From Pedobacter sp. R20-19 (GTDB lineage Bacteria > Bacteroidota > Bacteroidia > Sphingobacteriales > Sphingobacteriaceae): DNA of 64,000 bases. The position numbers and the translations under genes are program-made. The notes beneath the pieces were generated by a model, which was not told the origin of the DNA, did no database searches, and saw only the letters and a program-made list of their open reading frames with translations. The stretch spans positions 248,001 through 312,000 of the forward strand of contig NZ_JCKI01000005.1 of assembly GCF_000708265.2 (NCBI RefSeq). The letters run 5' to 3'. Numbering within the stretch: the first letter of the stretch is position 1; each line of letters starts with the position of its first letter. Positions 9,070 through 16,615 of the stretch are shown piece after piece.

Positions 9070-10245
9070 ATGAAGCCATTCTTTTTCTTCTTAAGCCTGT
9101 TTTTTTGCTTGAATGGAGCCGCCCAAGAGACAAAACACAATGCACTATACAAAGATAGGGCAGATGCCATGTTCCAAAAAATATGGCAGCATTACCGGGT
9201 GCAACAATATCCTGGTTTGTTCAGTGAGAATTATCCATCGGGAAAAAAGGTTTCACTGGATTACTTTCAGGGTGCAAATGTAGACGCCAAAGCGGTTAGT
9301 TTCCTGTGGCCATTTTCAGGCATGTTCTCCGCAGCAAATGTGCTGGTGCGGTTTCCTGATTTAAAACAGAAATATAATCAATACCTGGATACACTAACCA
9401 CTGGAGTCTGGGCTTACCGTGATACCACCCGGACACCTGTTGGTTATCAGGCCTATCCGGCAACACTGGAAAAATCAGACCGGTATTACGATGATAACGC
9501 GCTGGTTTGCATCGATTATCTGGAAGCTTATTTAAATACAAAAGATCAAAAGTATATCACCAAAGCAAAGGAGGTTTTTGATTTTATTTTAAGCGGATGG
9601 GATGATCAGTTGGGTGGTGGAGTGTATTGGCTGGAAGGCCATAAAGACCAGAAGCCAGCTTGCAGCAATGGAATGTCTACACTGGCTGCATTGAAACTAT
9701 ATCAATGTACAAATGATCCGGTTTACCTGAATTGGGGTAAGAAGTTTTATAACTGGATGCATGATACGCTTAGAAATCCGGATGGGATCTATTACAACGA
9801 TGTTAAAATGGATGGTAAGCCGAATGAGGTTTACTATACTTACAATACAGGATCAATGCTGGAAGCTTCCGTACTGCTTTATCAATTCACCAAAGAATCA
9901 AAATATTTAAAGGAAGCTGAACTCGTGGCAGCAAATTCATATCGTTTCTTCTCTAATCAGAATAAAAGCCTGGACAGGCATTTCAATATCGATTTACCCT
10001 GGTTTGTTACGGTTTTATTTCGCGGTTATGAGGCACTTTATCACCTTAATCAAAATCAGGTTTACATCAATGCCGTAGCCTCAGATTTAGATAAGGCATG
10101 GAAAAAATCAGCTGATCAGTATGGTTTTCTAACAGCGAAATGGGCAACTGATGAAGCGTCAAAAAAGAGACCCAAATGGTTGCTTGATCAGGCTTGCATT
10201 GCAGAGCTGTATGCCAGAATGAGTTTGTTAGCCCCCGAAAATTGA
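9070..10245 (+). CDS. Second GH76 family protein, secreted probable alpha-1,6-mannanase
   Basis: From the chosen start a Sec signal MKPFFFFLSLFFCLNGAAQ is seen, probably cleaved after AAQ, with no lipobox. An ATG at 9052 only adds six residues. The paired GH76 aspartates are D141 and D142 in RYYDDNAL, and GGGVYWLEG and TYNTGSMLEASVLLYQF match the family repeats. The N-terminal part FSENYPSGKKVSLDYFQGANVDAKAVSFLWPFSGMF is typical of the periplasmic GH76 subgroup. At about 391 residues it is full length. With the lipoprotein GH76 upstream the locus has two backbone-cutting enzymes, as in yeast-mannan loci, where one works on the surface and one inside the periplasm. That division is inferred. 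Confidence 0.9.
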   Translation: MKPFFFFLSLFFCLNGAAQETKHNALYKDRADAMFQKIWQHYRVQQYPGLFSENYPSGKKVSLDYFQGANVDAKAVSFLWPFSGMFSAANVLVRFPDLKQKYNQYLDTLTTGVWAYRDTTRTPVGYQAYPATLEKSDRYYDDNALVCIDYLEAYLNTKDQKYITKAKEVFDFILSGWDDQLGGGVYWLEGHKDQKPACSNGMSTLAALKLYQCTNDPVYLNWGKKFYNWMHDTLRNPDGIYYNDVKMDGKPNEVYYTYNTGSMLEASVLLYQFTKESKYLKEAELVAANSYRFFSNQNKSLDRHFNIDLPWFVTVLFRGYEALYHLNQNQVYINAVASDLDKAWKKSADQYGFLTAKWATDEASKKRPKWLLDQACIAELYARMSLLAPEN

Positions 10246-10475
10246 TTTATTTGTGGACTGTATGATGAAACCAAACCTGCACATTACGGTCCTGATAGAT
10301 GTAACTTTTACAGTGAAGGACAGCTTAAGAGATCATTAAAACTTGTTTTAATCATTACCGAGAATTATTATTGGTCTTTTAAAGAAGCACAAATTAGATA
10401 TTAAATTTTATAATCGTAAAAAATCAAATCTGGCATTGTTGTTCATATGCTATGATACATGATGTTGACATCAAT

Positions 10476-12431
10476 ATGAAAAAGTTTTTATTGTTTTTAT
10501 TGTTCTCAGTGATGGTGAAGATCACTGTTTATGGGGTTGAATTGAAATCTCCTGATGGAACTGTAAAGATAGAGATAAATCTATCGGATAGAATTTATTA
10601 CAGCATCTACAGGGACAATATTCTGCTTCTTGAAAAATGCAACCTGGGTATAGATGCTGGTCATCTGTCTTCCATCAAAAACATAAAAGTTCAGGGTAGT
10701 AAATTCTCGCAAATATCCCGGAAGTTCAATCCTGTAGTCCCCATGAAATTTTCGACAATAGATGACCTGTGCAATACTGTGCTGTTGAATTTTAACAATG
10801 GATATGCTGTAGAGTTTCGGGCCTATAATGATGGCATTGCCTATCGTTTTATAACTAACTTTAAAGGCGACAAAAATGGAAAGGTGAAGATTATGAATGA
10901 AGAATTGATGGTGAATCTACCTGATGATTACCTGTTGCATGTACAGCCTGCTAAAGATTTTACTTCAAATTACGAAACAAATTACCTCCATATCGCTGCT
11001 AAAAAGTGGAAAGTGTCTAACCAAATGGCGACATTGCCAGCACTTATAGATACCCAAAAAGGATTTAAAATCCTCTTTGCAGAAACAGATCTTACTGATT
11101 ATCCTTGTCTTTTCTTAAAAGGGAATAGTGTTAAGGGAATGGAAGCTGCCTTTTCAAAAGTAGCACTTGAAGATAAACAAGAAGAAGATCGGTTTATGCG
11201 GATCACTAAGGAAGCTGATTATATCGCTGAAACGAACGCTACAAGAACTTATCCCTGGAGATATTTTATCATCTCAAAAGATGATCGTGAATTATTGGAA
11301 AGTACACTTCCGGTAAAGCTTGCTCCAAAATCCGAATTAAAAAATACGGATTGGATCAAACCTGGACAGGTAAGCTGGGAATGGTGGAATGCGGCATCTC
11401 CTTATGGTGATGACGTTAACTTTGTTTCTGGATTTAACCTGGAAACCTACAAGTATTACATTGATTTTGCATCCAAAAGTGGCATTCCCTATATCATTAT
11501 GGATGAAGGATGGGCGGAGAGTGTTTATAACCCTTATATCCCAAACAAAAAAGTAGATCTTCATGAACTTATTCGGTATGGTAAGGAAAAAAAGGTAGAT
11601 ATTATTTTATGGCTAACCTGGCTTACTGTAGAAAAAAATATGGATTTATTTAAAAGGTTTGCAGAATGGGGAATTAAAGGCGTAAAAATTGATTTTATGG
11701 ATAGAAATGATCAATGGATGGTGAACTATTATGAACGGGTGGCACGTGAAGCAGCAAAATATAACATTCTGGTAGACTTTCATGGATCATTCAGTCCAAA
11801 GGGATTGGAGCAAAAATATCCCAACGTTATTTCTTATGAAGGCGTGAGAGGTATGGAACAAATGGAAGGATGCCAACCAGATAATACCATTTACTTGCCA
11901 TTTATGAGGAATGTAGTTGGCCCTATGGATTTTACACCTGGTGCAATGATTAATATGCAACCTGAAGTTTACGGTGGGAAACGACCAAATTCTGCCAGTG
12001 TAGGAACCCGGGCATATCAGCTTGCACTTTTTGTGCTCTTTGAAAGTGGTGTGCAAATGCTTTGTGATAACCCAACATTGTATTACAAAAATCAGGAATG
12101 TACAGATTTTATTACTCAGGTACCTACTACATGGGATGAAACAAAAGCGGTAAAAGCTGAAGTTGGTGAATTAGCTGTAGTAGCCAAAAGAAAAGGTAAA
12201 AAATGGTTTATTGGTGGCATCACTAATGGTAAACAGAGAGATCTTACCCTTGATCTTAATTTTTTAATAAAAGGTAAACCGTACAAAATGACTTCATATG
12301 CAGATGGAATAAATGCTAACCGTCAGGCAATGGACTATAAAAAAAGTGATCAGAATGTAAACTCTAGTTCAGCTATTCCTATTAAAATGAGTAGAAATGG
12401 TGGTTTTGCGGCTGTGATCACAGAAATGTAA
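10476..12431 (+). CDS. GH97 family glycoside hydrolase, probable retaining alpha-galactosidase/alpha-glycosidase
   Basis: GH97 enzymes are alpha-glucosidases or alpha-galactosidases of the Bacteroidota periplasm. The start chosen gives the Sec signal MKKFLLFLLFSVMVKITVYG; the ATG at 10452 adds eight residues before it. The N-terminal sandwich domain (VELKSPDGTVKIEI) and the barrel start VSWEWWNAASPYGDDVNF are diagnostic. D406 in GVKIDFMDRND occupies the place of the nucleophile in the retaining subgroup, and E455 in SYEGVRGMEQ is a candidate acid/base. This suggests a retaining enzyme rather than an inverting SusB-type glucosidase. It is co-directional with the mannan locus but about 230 bases behind it, so it may have its own promoter. 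Confidence 0.9.
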   Translation: MKKFLLFLLFSVMVKITVYGVELKSPDGTVKIEINLSDRIYYSIYRDNILLLEKCNLGIDAGHLSSIKNIKVQGSKFSQISRKFNPVVPMKFSTIDDLCNTVLLNFNNGYAVEFRAYNDGIAYRFITNFKGDKNGKVKIMNEELMVNLPDDYLLHVQPAKDFTSNYETNYLHIAAKKWKVSNQMATLPALIDTQKGFKILFAETDLTDYPCLFLKGNSVKGMEAAFSKVALEDKQEEDRFMRITKEADYIAETNATRTYPWRYFIISKDDRELLESTLPVKLAPKSELKNTDWIKPGQVSWEWWNAASPYGDDVNFVSGFNLETYKYYIDFASKSGIPYIIMDEGWAESVYNPYIPNKKVDLHELIRYGKEKKVDIILWLTWLTVEKNMDLFKRFAEWGIKGVKIDFMDRNDQWMVNYYERVAREAAKYNILVDFHGSFSPKGLEQKYPNVISYEGVRGMEQMEGCQPDNTIYLPFMRNVVGPMDFTPGAMINMQPEVYGGKRPNSASVGTRAYQLALFVLFESGVQMLCDNPTLYYKNQECTDFITQVPTTWDETKAVKAEVGELAVVAKRKGKKWFIGGITNGKQRDLTLDLNFLIKGKPYKMTSYADGINANRQAMDYKKSDQNVNSSSAIPIKMSRNGGFAAVITEM

Positions 12432-12520
12432 CTAAAGAAAAGACTAAGATGATTGATAAATAAACACCCACGCTTGGTTAAAAATTATTTCAGTTTTATT
12501 AAATACAGGCTAAGATTTTA

Positions 12521-13234
12521 CTACATTTTTGCGATCACAATAGTTAACCTTTCAACCGCACACTTTTTGAGCATTAAACGGAACTCTTCATCGTTTTTGA
12601 ATTGCAGTTTCTTGATTGTTCTGGTTTCAAAACTTACCTCAAACTGATTAACTTCAAATGGCCATGGTTCTACGATGATGGATTTTTTATTTTGATAGAG
12701 GTTATATGGGGTGCCATCAGGTCCACAACTAATTTCGATCCGTCGACCTTCAGGCGGAATAGATGATTGACAAATGAGTAGGGAGAATGCATCACAAAAC
12801 TCCAAAAGCTCGTATGCCATATCAAGTTCTTTTTTAGTAGCTTCAGCTTCTTTTAGCCAGAGTCTTTCCTGTTTCTTAAGTGTTGAAATGAATTCCTGAG
12901 CCATTGGGTCCTGGCCATGGGTAAACCTCACATGTCTGTTAATGAGAAGGGCAATGAACCGGTTTTTCGTTAGGGCCATTTCCATCAATCGTGTGGACGC
13001 ATCCAAATCAAACCGAGTTTCTATGAAGTTAATGGGTGCGCCATTCTCATCTATCAGCGGATTTTGCTCAAACTCATTGTATACATCATCATGTTCAGCC
13101 GTAGCAATTAACGTTTCTGTCCATCTCGAAGGTTGATCCGATAGTTTCCATCTGGCACAAATTTGCCCTGCAAGTAATCCGTGTCCTCTTTGAGTAATAA
13201 TCTGCCATCCTTTTTCTGTATAATTTATAATCAT
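12521..13234 (-). CDS. DUF3891 family protein
   Basis: A soluble protein of 237 residues without signal or membrane segment. The start GWQIITQRGHGLLAGQICARW and the middle DLDASTRLMEMALTKNRFIALLINRHVRF resemble DUF3891 proteins, which are all-helical and of unknown function. Conserved His and Asp residues (the H of QRGHG, EHDD, INRHVRF) recall a metal-binding helical fold, but this is only an impression. It faces the GH97 gene tail to tail with an 89-base gap. No partner gene is adjacent. The small frame at 12453-12647 on the other strand is a shadow of its 3' end. Confidence 0.72.
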   Translation of the reverse strand: MIINYTEKGWQIITQRGHGLLAGQICARWKLSDQPSRWTETLIATAEHDDVYNEFEQNPLIDENGAPINFIETRFDLDASTRLMEMALTKNRFIALLINRHVRFTHGQDPMAQEFISTLKKQERLWLKEAEATKKELDMAYELLEFCDAFSLLICQSSIPPEGRRIEISCGPDGTPYNLYQNKKSIIVEPWPFEVNQFEVSFETRTIKKLQFKNDEEFRLMLKKCAVERLTIVIAKM

Positions 13235-13447
13235 GTGTTTACCTCTGTCTGTCTATAACAGTGACCTTGAGATTTAAGTTTAAGGAATTGAAAAAATGCC
13301 TGCAGTGGTTAATCATTATATAATAAGAACTCTGAGTGAAATCCATAATATTGAAGTCAACAGTAACTTTTTTGATGTCTCAGCCGAATTATATATTATG
13401 CCAATCAAATTTGATATCTTGTGTATACACGCAAATCTTTGTTTAAA

Positions 13448-13714
13448 ATGAAAATTATTATAGACACTAAGTCTCTACTTATTGGTTTATCACTAGCCAG
13501 CTTCGCTTTTTTTGCAATGGGTACAAAATCACAACTCGATGCAGATAATGGAAAATTCCAAACTCAAATTCGTGATAATGTTACCCTAATCTTAAATACC
13601 CAAAACGGAGATTATCTCATTGCTACAGATCTTATTGACCTTAGGCGAAATCAGTGGATAAAAGGAACATTCTATCAGACTTTTCAGGAATTAAAAGACA
13701 ATAGAAAAAAGTAA
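13448..13714 (+). CDS. Small exported or membrane-anchored protein of unknown function
   Basis: An 88-residue protein starting MKIIIDTKSLLIG, with one hydrophobic segment (LLIGLSLASFAFFAMG) that can act as an uncleaved signal anchor, then a short polar domain (VTLILNTQNGDYLIATDLIDLRRNQWIKGTFYQTFQEL). I recognise no family. An upstream in-frame start at 13421 would add nine residues, but the hydrophobic segment fits the later start better. It has no close co-directional partner and lies between the DUF3891 gene and the LytTR regulator, both on the other strand. Confidence 0.55.
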   Translation: MKIIIDTKSLLIGLSLASFAFFAMGTKSQLDADNGKFQTQIRDNVTLILNTQNGDYLIATDLIDLRRNQWIKGTFYQTFQELKDNRKK

Positions 13715-13909
13715 TGTCAATTCGAAAAAAACTTCTGAAACACGGTTGGCTGAATCATTTTAAAAGCCTTCAGTTTAATTGATAAATAATAGATCTTGTT
13801 AGTCAGGAAATTCCTAAGACAACTGGTAGATATATCTTAGCAAGATTGGAAATTTAGTTAAATGTTTTTTAAGACTATTTTTAATGAATATTATTAATTT
13901 CTTCTTATA

Positions 13910-14632
13910 TCAATTTGAAATTTGACGGTAAAAATCCTTGTATAACCTTCCAATGGGCAGTTTTAAATTCATACTTAGGAAAACATATTTTCTTTCAATT
14001 CCTTTGATATGCTGTTGAGAGATGATAAATGACTTATGAATACGAATGAAATCCTTTTTATGCTCCAGTAATTTAATCATTTGTAAAAGTGAACTCCGGG
14101 CTAAAATTGCTTCATTATTCATCATATAAACCTTAATTTCCTTATCCTGTGATTCGATGGCAATAACATCATTTAAGTTAATCCTGATTAACTTATTTCT
14201 TTGATTTTTAACTTTGAGTAAAATAAAATTGTTGTTCTCTTTTGCCCATAATATTTGATCATCAGGTGGTGGCAAGATTTTGTTTAAAATTTGTGAGAAT
14301 TTCAACTCAGAAAATGGTTTTAATAAATAACCATCTGCATTTAACTCATAAGTATCATACGCATATTTTGTATGTGCGGTAATAAATATCAGTTTTTTGA
14401 TTTTATGCTTAATCAACGTAGCCAATTCGATACCACTCATTGATGGCATTTCAATATCTATAAATAAAATATCAATAGGCGCACTCAATTTCCTGATTTC
14501 ACTTAATGCCATTAATGGATTATTAAATTTATGAATCACTTTAATATCGTTATGTGATCTCATATAATCTGAAATCAGATCTAGTGATGAAGATTCATCA
14601 TCTATAATAATACTTGTATATGTATTTCTCAT
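13910..14632 (-). CDS. LytTR-type response regulator
   Basis: A 240-residue two-domain regulator. The receiver domain (about 1-120) has the acidic pair D11/D12, phosphoacceptor D59 in ILFIDIEMPSMSG, and K105 in GYLLKPF. A LytTR DNA-binding domain follows (about 140-240), with LIRINLNDVIAIESQDKEIKVYM and FIRIHKSFIISQQHIKGI. Proteins of this layout bind direct repeats upstream of target promoters. No LytS/histidine kinase is adjacent. It is divergent from the RiPP precursor across a 220-base gap, so it may be that operon's regulator, but the sequence does not prove this. Confidence 0.93.
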   Translation of the reverse strand: MRNTYTSIIIDDESSSLDLISDYMRSHNDIKVIHKFNNPLMALSEIRKLSAPIDILFIDIEMPSMSGIELATLIKHKIKKLIFITAHTKYAYDTYELNADGYLLKPFSELKFSQILNKILPPPDDQILWAKENNNFILLKVKNQRNKLIRINLNDVIAIESQDKEIKVYMMNNEAILARSSLLQMIKLLEHKKDFIRIHKSFIISQQHIKGIERKYVFLSMNLKLPIGRLYKDFYRQISN

Positions 14633-14685
14633 TTTCTTTGCAAATAGTGATAATAATACAAATTTGAATTAAACTAATATATGGA

Positions 14686-14701
14686 TAGTATTTAAATACT
14701 A
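14686..14701. promoter_or_regulatory. Perfect 16-bp palindrome in divergent intergenic region
   Basis: TAGTATTTAAATACTA is a perfect inverted repeat in the gap between the LytTR regulator and the peptide precursor gene. It could be an operator or only an AT-rich hairpin. LytTR proteins usually bind spaced direct repeats, so this may serve another dimeric regulator. Confidence 0.35.
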
Positions 14702-14852
14702 CAAATATTGTTTTGTAAATTCTCCCTTTACGCTAACATTGTGTCCTTTTAGTCTGAAATAATTGCTGTTCACGACAAAATTTTTCTATACGTTATTGAA
14801 GGTATATCTTTATTATAATTAATAAATCTCCTAACTAATTAAACTGGAAATT

Positions 14853-15029
14853 ATGGAAAATTTCACAATTAGTCCTGAAAAGCAGGATGTGGCAAAAAAA
14901 GTTTTTGCAGCCTTCGAAAACGAAACGCTAAGAGATCTTGGTGAAAAAGTTGTTGGTGGTGCATGGTTTGAAGCTTCTTGGGGAAGTGGTACTAAACCAA
15001 AAGAAAAAGAAGTAGAAACTGCTCTTTAA
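14853..15029 (+). CDS. GG-leader ribosomal peptide (RiPP) precursor
   Basis: A 58-residue peptide too short for ordinary gene calls. Residues 1-36 form a helical leader (MENFTISPEKQDVAKKVF, then FENETLRDLGEKVVGG) ending in the double glycine G35-G36 used by C39 peptidase exporters. The core, residues 37-58, opens AWFEASWGSGTKPK and ends in a Glu/Lys-rich tail. It holds three aromatic residues (W38, F39, W43), one proline (P49) and no cysteine, so lanthionine or thioether bridging is excluded. Three radical SAM/SPASM enzymes, a 2OG-Fe(II) oxygenase and a C39-ABC exporter follow in the same direction. This strongly supports a modified secreted peptide. The nature of the modification is inferred, not shown. 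Confidence 0.85.
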   Translation: MENFTISPEKQDVAKKVFAAFENETLRDLGEKVVGGAWFEASWGSGTKPKEKEVETAL

Positions 15030-15036
15030 GAACCAC

Positions 15037-15070
15037 AGCAAGCAAGGCTGATTTACTTGCCTTGCTTGTT
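15037..15070 (+). terminator. Attenuator-like hairpin after the precursor gene
   Basis: CAAGCAAGGC pairs perfectly with GCCTTGCTTG, extendable to 12 pairs with one G-U, around a 10-base loop (15049-15058). It begins seven bases after the precursor stop. The bases after it (TTAAAATCTTTTAAATC) are AT-rich without a clean T run, so partial termination or 3' mRNA protection is likely. Either would give more precursor than enzyme transcript. It also covers a TTG at 15057 that would otherwise look like a start. Confidence 0.72.
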
Positions 15071-15101
15071 AAAATCTTTTAAATCTTGCTTTGTTGATCA
15101 T

Positions 15102-16136
15102 ATGTTATTAAATACTGAAACAACTCATATTCCTTCCGATATCATATTTAATGATACTTATGTAGCGATCAATAACTTACTAGCTCTTTACGGGCATCAT
15201 ATTCCTCGTTATGTAATTAGAAATTATATGATTGAGGTAGCAGGTTTTCCAAATATTTCGCTCTATAGCATGGTAGAACTGCTTGTAAGGTGTAATGGAA
15301 TTCCAAAAGTGAAAGAGATTCAAACACAGGAAATCTTTTCCCAAACACTCCCAGCGATTGGGCATATTTCCTGTAATGGAAAAAATGGGGTATATATTAC
15401 GTTACTTCATGTTCATGATTTAAACATTACTTATTTAGGACCTGATAATCTTGTAAAAACTGAATCAATTACCGAACTGAAAAAGCGATGGACTGGATTT
15501 ATAATTACCTGTAAATTCGAGTCTAATGGATTAAATGAAGATGAATTCAGCGTTACACCTGGTTATGAATCTGCAAAAAAATACATCACAACATTAAATT
15601 TAACAGATCACTTTTTAAGTACTGAAGAGTGTGATGAGGTGATTCGGATTTCTGAAGAACAGTCTGGTTATGAGCGAAGCCTTGTAGAACTTTTAAATAA
15701 GGATGATAGCACTGAAAAGTCTGCTTTGAGAACAAGTTTCAGTACCGTATTAAAAAATGATCATAAGCAATCTATTATCCAATTTATTTATGAAAAAGCT
15801 GCAGAATTTGCGCAGGTTTCTATTCATCAAATGGAAGCAATACAATGTGTAAGGTATGCAAGCGGACAAGAATACAAGACTCATTTTGATGGAGATCAAT
15901 TTAATAAAAGGGGTAAAACCATTTTAGTCTATCTTAACGATGATTTTATAGGTGGTGAAACTTCCTTTACAGAGATTGATGTAAAGATAAAACCTAAAAA
16001 AGGAACTGCTTTGCTTTTTTACAATCTTGATGATAATCAAAACCCATTAATAGAATCAGCGCATTGCGGAATGCCAGTTATTTCAGGCGTTAAATATGCG
16101 ATGAATATCTGGATTAAAAATAAACCCCTTCACTAA
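15102..16136 (+). CDS. Dead C39-peptidase-like domain fused to a prolyl-4-hydroxylase-type 2OG-Fe(II) oxygenase
   Basis: A 344-residue two-domain protein. The C-terminal part (about 165-344) is a P4H-like double-stranded beta-helix oxygenase with iron ligands H261 and D263 (THFDGD) and H321 (SAHCGM), and the 2-oxoglutarate-binding K331 (GVKYAMNIWI). The N-terminal part (about 10-140) lines up with the C39 domain of the exporter at 19166: LLALYG with the YG after the catalytic helix, LPAIGH with LPAIAH, and KRWTGFII near the end. At the catalytic Cys, His and Asp it has D18, V97 and G113, so it cannot cut. It probably binds the GG leader and brings the oxygenase to the core. I start at the ATG at 15102, because the TTG at 15057 lies inside the hairpin. 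Confidence 0.85.
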   Translation: MLLNTETTHIPSDIIFNDTYVAINNLLALYGHHIPRYVIRNYMIEVAGFPNISLYSMVELLVRCNGIPKVKEIQTQEIFSQTLPAIGHISCNGKNGVYITLLHVHDLNITYLGPDNLVKTESITELKKRWTGFIITCKFESNGLNEDEFSVTPGYESAKKYITTLNLTDHFLSTEECDEVIRISEEQSGYERSLVELLNKDDSTEKSALRTSFSTVLKNDHKQSIIQFIYEKAAEFAQVSIHQMEAIQCVRYASGQEYKTHFDGDQFNKRGKTILVYLNDDFIGGETSFTEIDVKIKPKKGTALLFYNLDDNQNPLIESAHCGMPVISGVKYAMNIWIKNKPLH

Positions 16137-16144
16137 AACTAATC

Positions 16145-16531
16145 ATGATGAAATACCTGTTTACTATATTAAATATTTTTGCCTTCTATCTATTTGGTCA
16201 TGGACAAAATAAAACCATTCATGTCAGCAATTATACCGGAAGCCGGATTGAAATAAAATCGTCAGGAGAAAAGCCTTTAGGTATTTATAATACTGCCTTA
16301 AGTTGCGTGGATTTAAAAACACGAGACTCTATTGGTAACTATCAACTATTCATTAACGGTGTTAAAATTGATAACGGATACGGACACTCAACCAGATTAT
16401 TTTTGAGTAGAGGAAAAACATCTATATCTGTTTCGGCAGATGGTTATAAAACAGCTGTTATAAAAGACAAATACCTTAATGGCGAGGCTATAACACAGAT
16501 TAAAGTCTCCTTATTAAAGGATACAAAATAG
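16145..16531 (+). CDS. Small secreted protein of the RiPP operon, PEGA-like fold possible
   Basis: A 128-residue protein with a Sec signal (MMKYLFTILNIFAFYLFGHGQ; a second ATG at 16148 is equally possible) and a beta-rich mature part. The last part, LSRGKTSISVSADGYKTAVI...ITQIKVSL, resembles the PEGA or carboxypeptidase-regulatory-like beta-sandwich repeats found in surface proteins. No catalytic motif is visible. It starts eight bases after the oxygenase gene and precedes the first radical SAM gene. Co-transcription suggests a role in export, immunity or peptide binding at the envelope, but that is inference only. Confidence 0.7.
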   Translation: MMKYLFTILNIFAFYLFGHGQNKTIHVSNYTGSRIEIKSSGEKPLGIYNTALSCVDLKTRDSIGNYQLFINGVKIDNGYGHSTRLFLSRGKTSISVSADGYKTAVIKDKYLNGEAITQIKVSLLKDTK

Positions 16532-16615
16532 TTATCCATTCAGCACTGATTTAATACTCTCTAACTACAGATACAAGTATTCTATATCTGTATATCACCA
16601 AATAAACGCAATTTT

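Noticed and set aside
12453..12647. 64-residue plus-strand frame after GH97
   Set aside because: It overlaps the 3' end of the DUF3891 gene on the other strand and has no recognisable domain.
14803..14812. Possible Bacteroidota -7 element (TATCTTTA) before the precursor gene
   Set aside because: Last base does not fit TAnnTTTG and no TTG box lies at the right distance upstream, so I do not call a promoter.
14853..15029. Lanthipeptide or microcin with Cys cross-links
   Set aside because: The precursor has no cysteine and the locus has no LanB, LanC, LanM or YcaO gene.
15057..15101. TTG start giving 15 extra residues on the oxygenase fusion
   Set aside because: It lies in the stem of the hairpin after the precursor, and the residues have no match to the C39-like fold. 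ATG at 15102 fits better.
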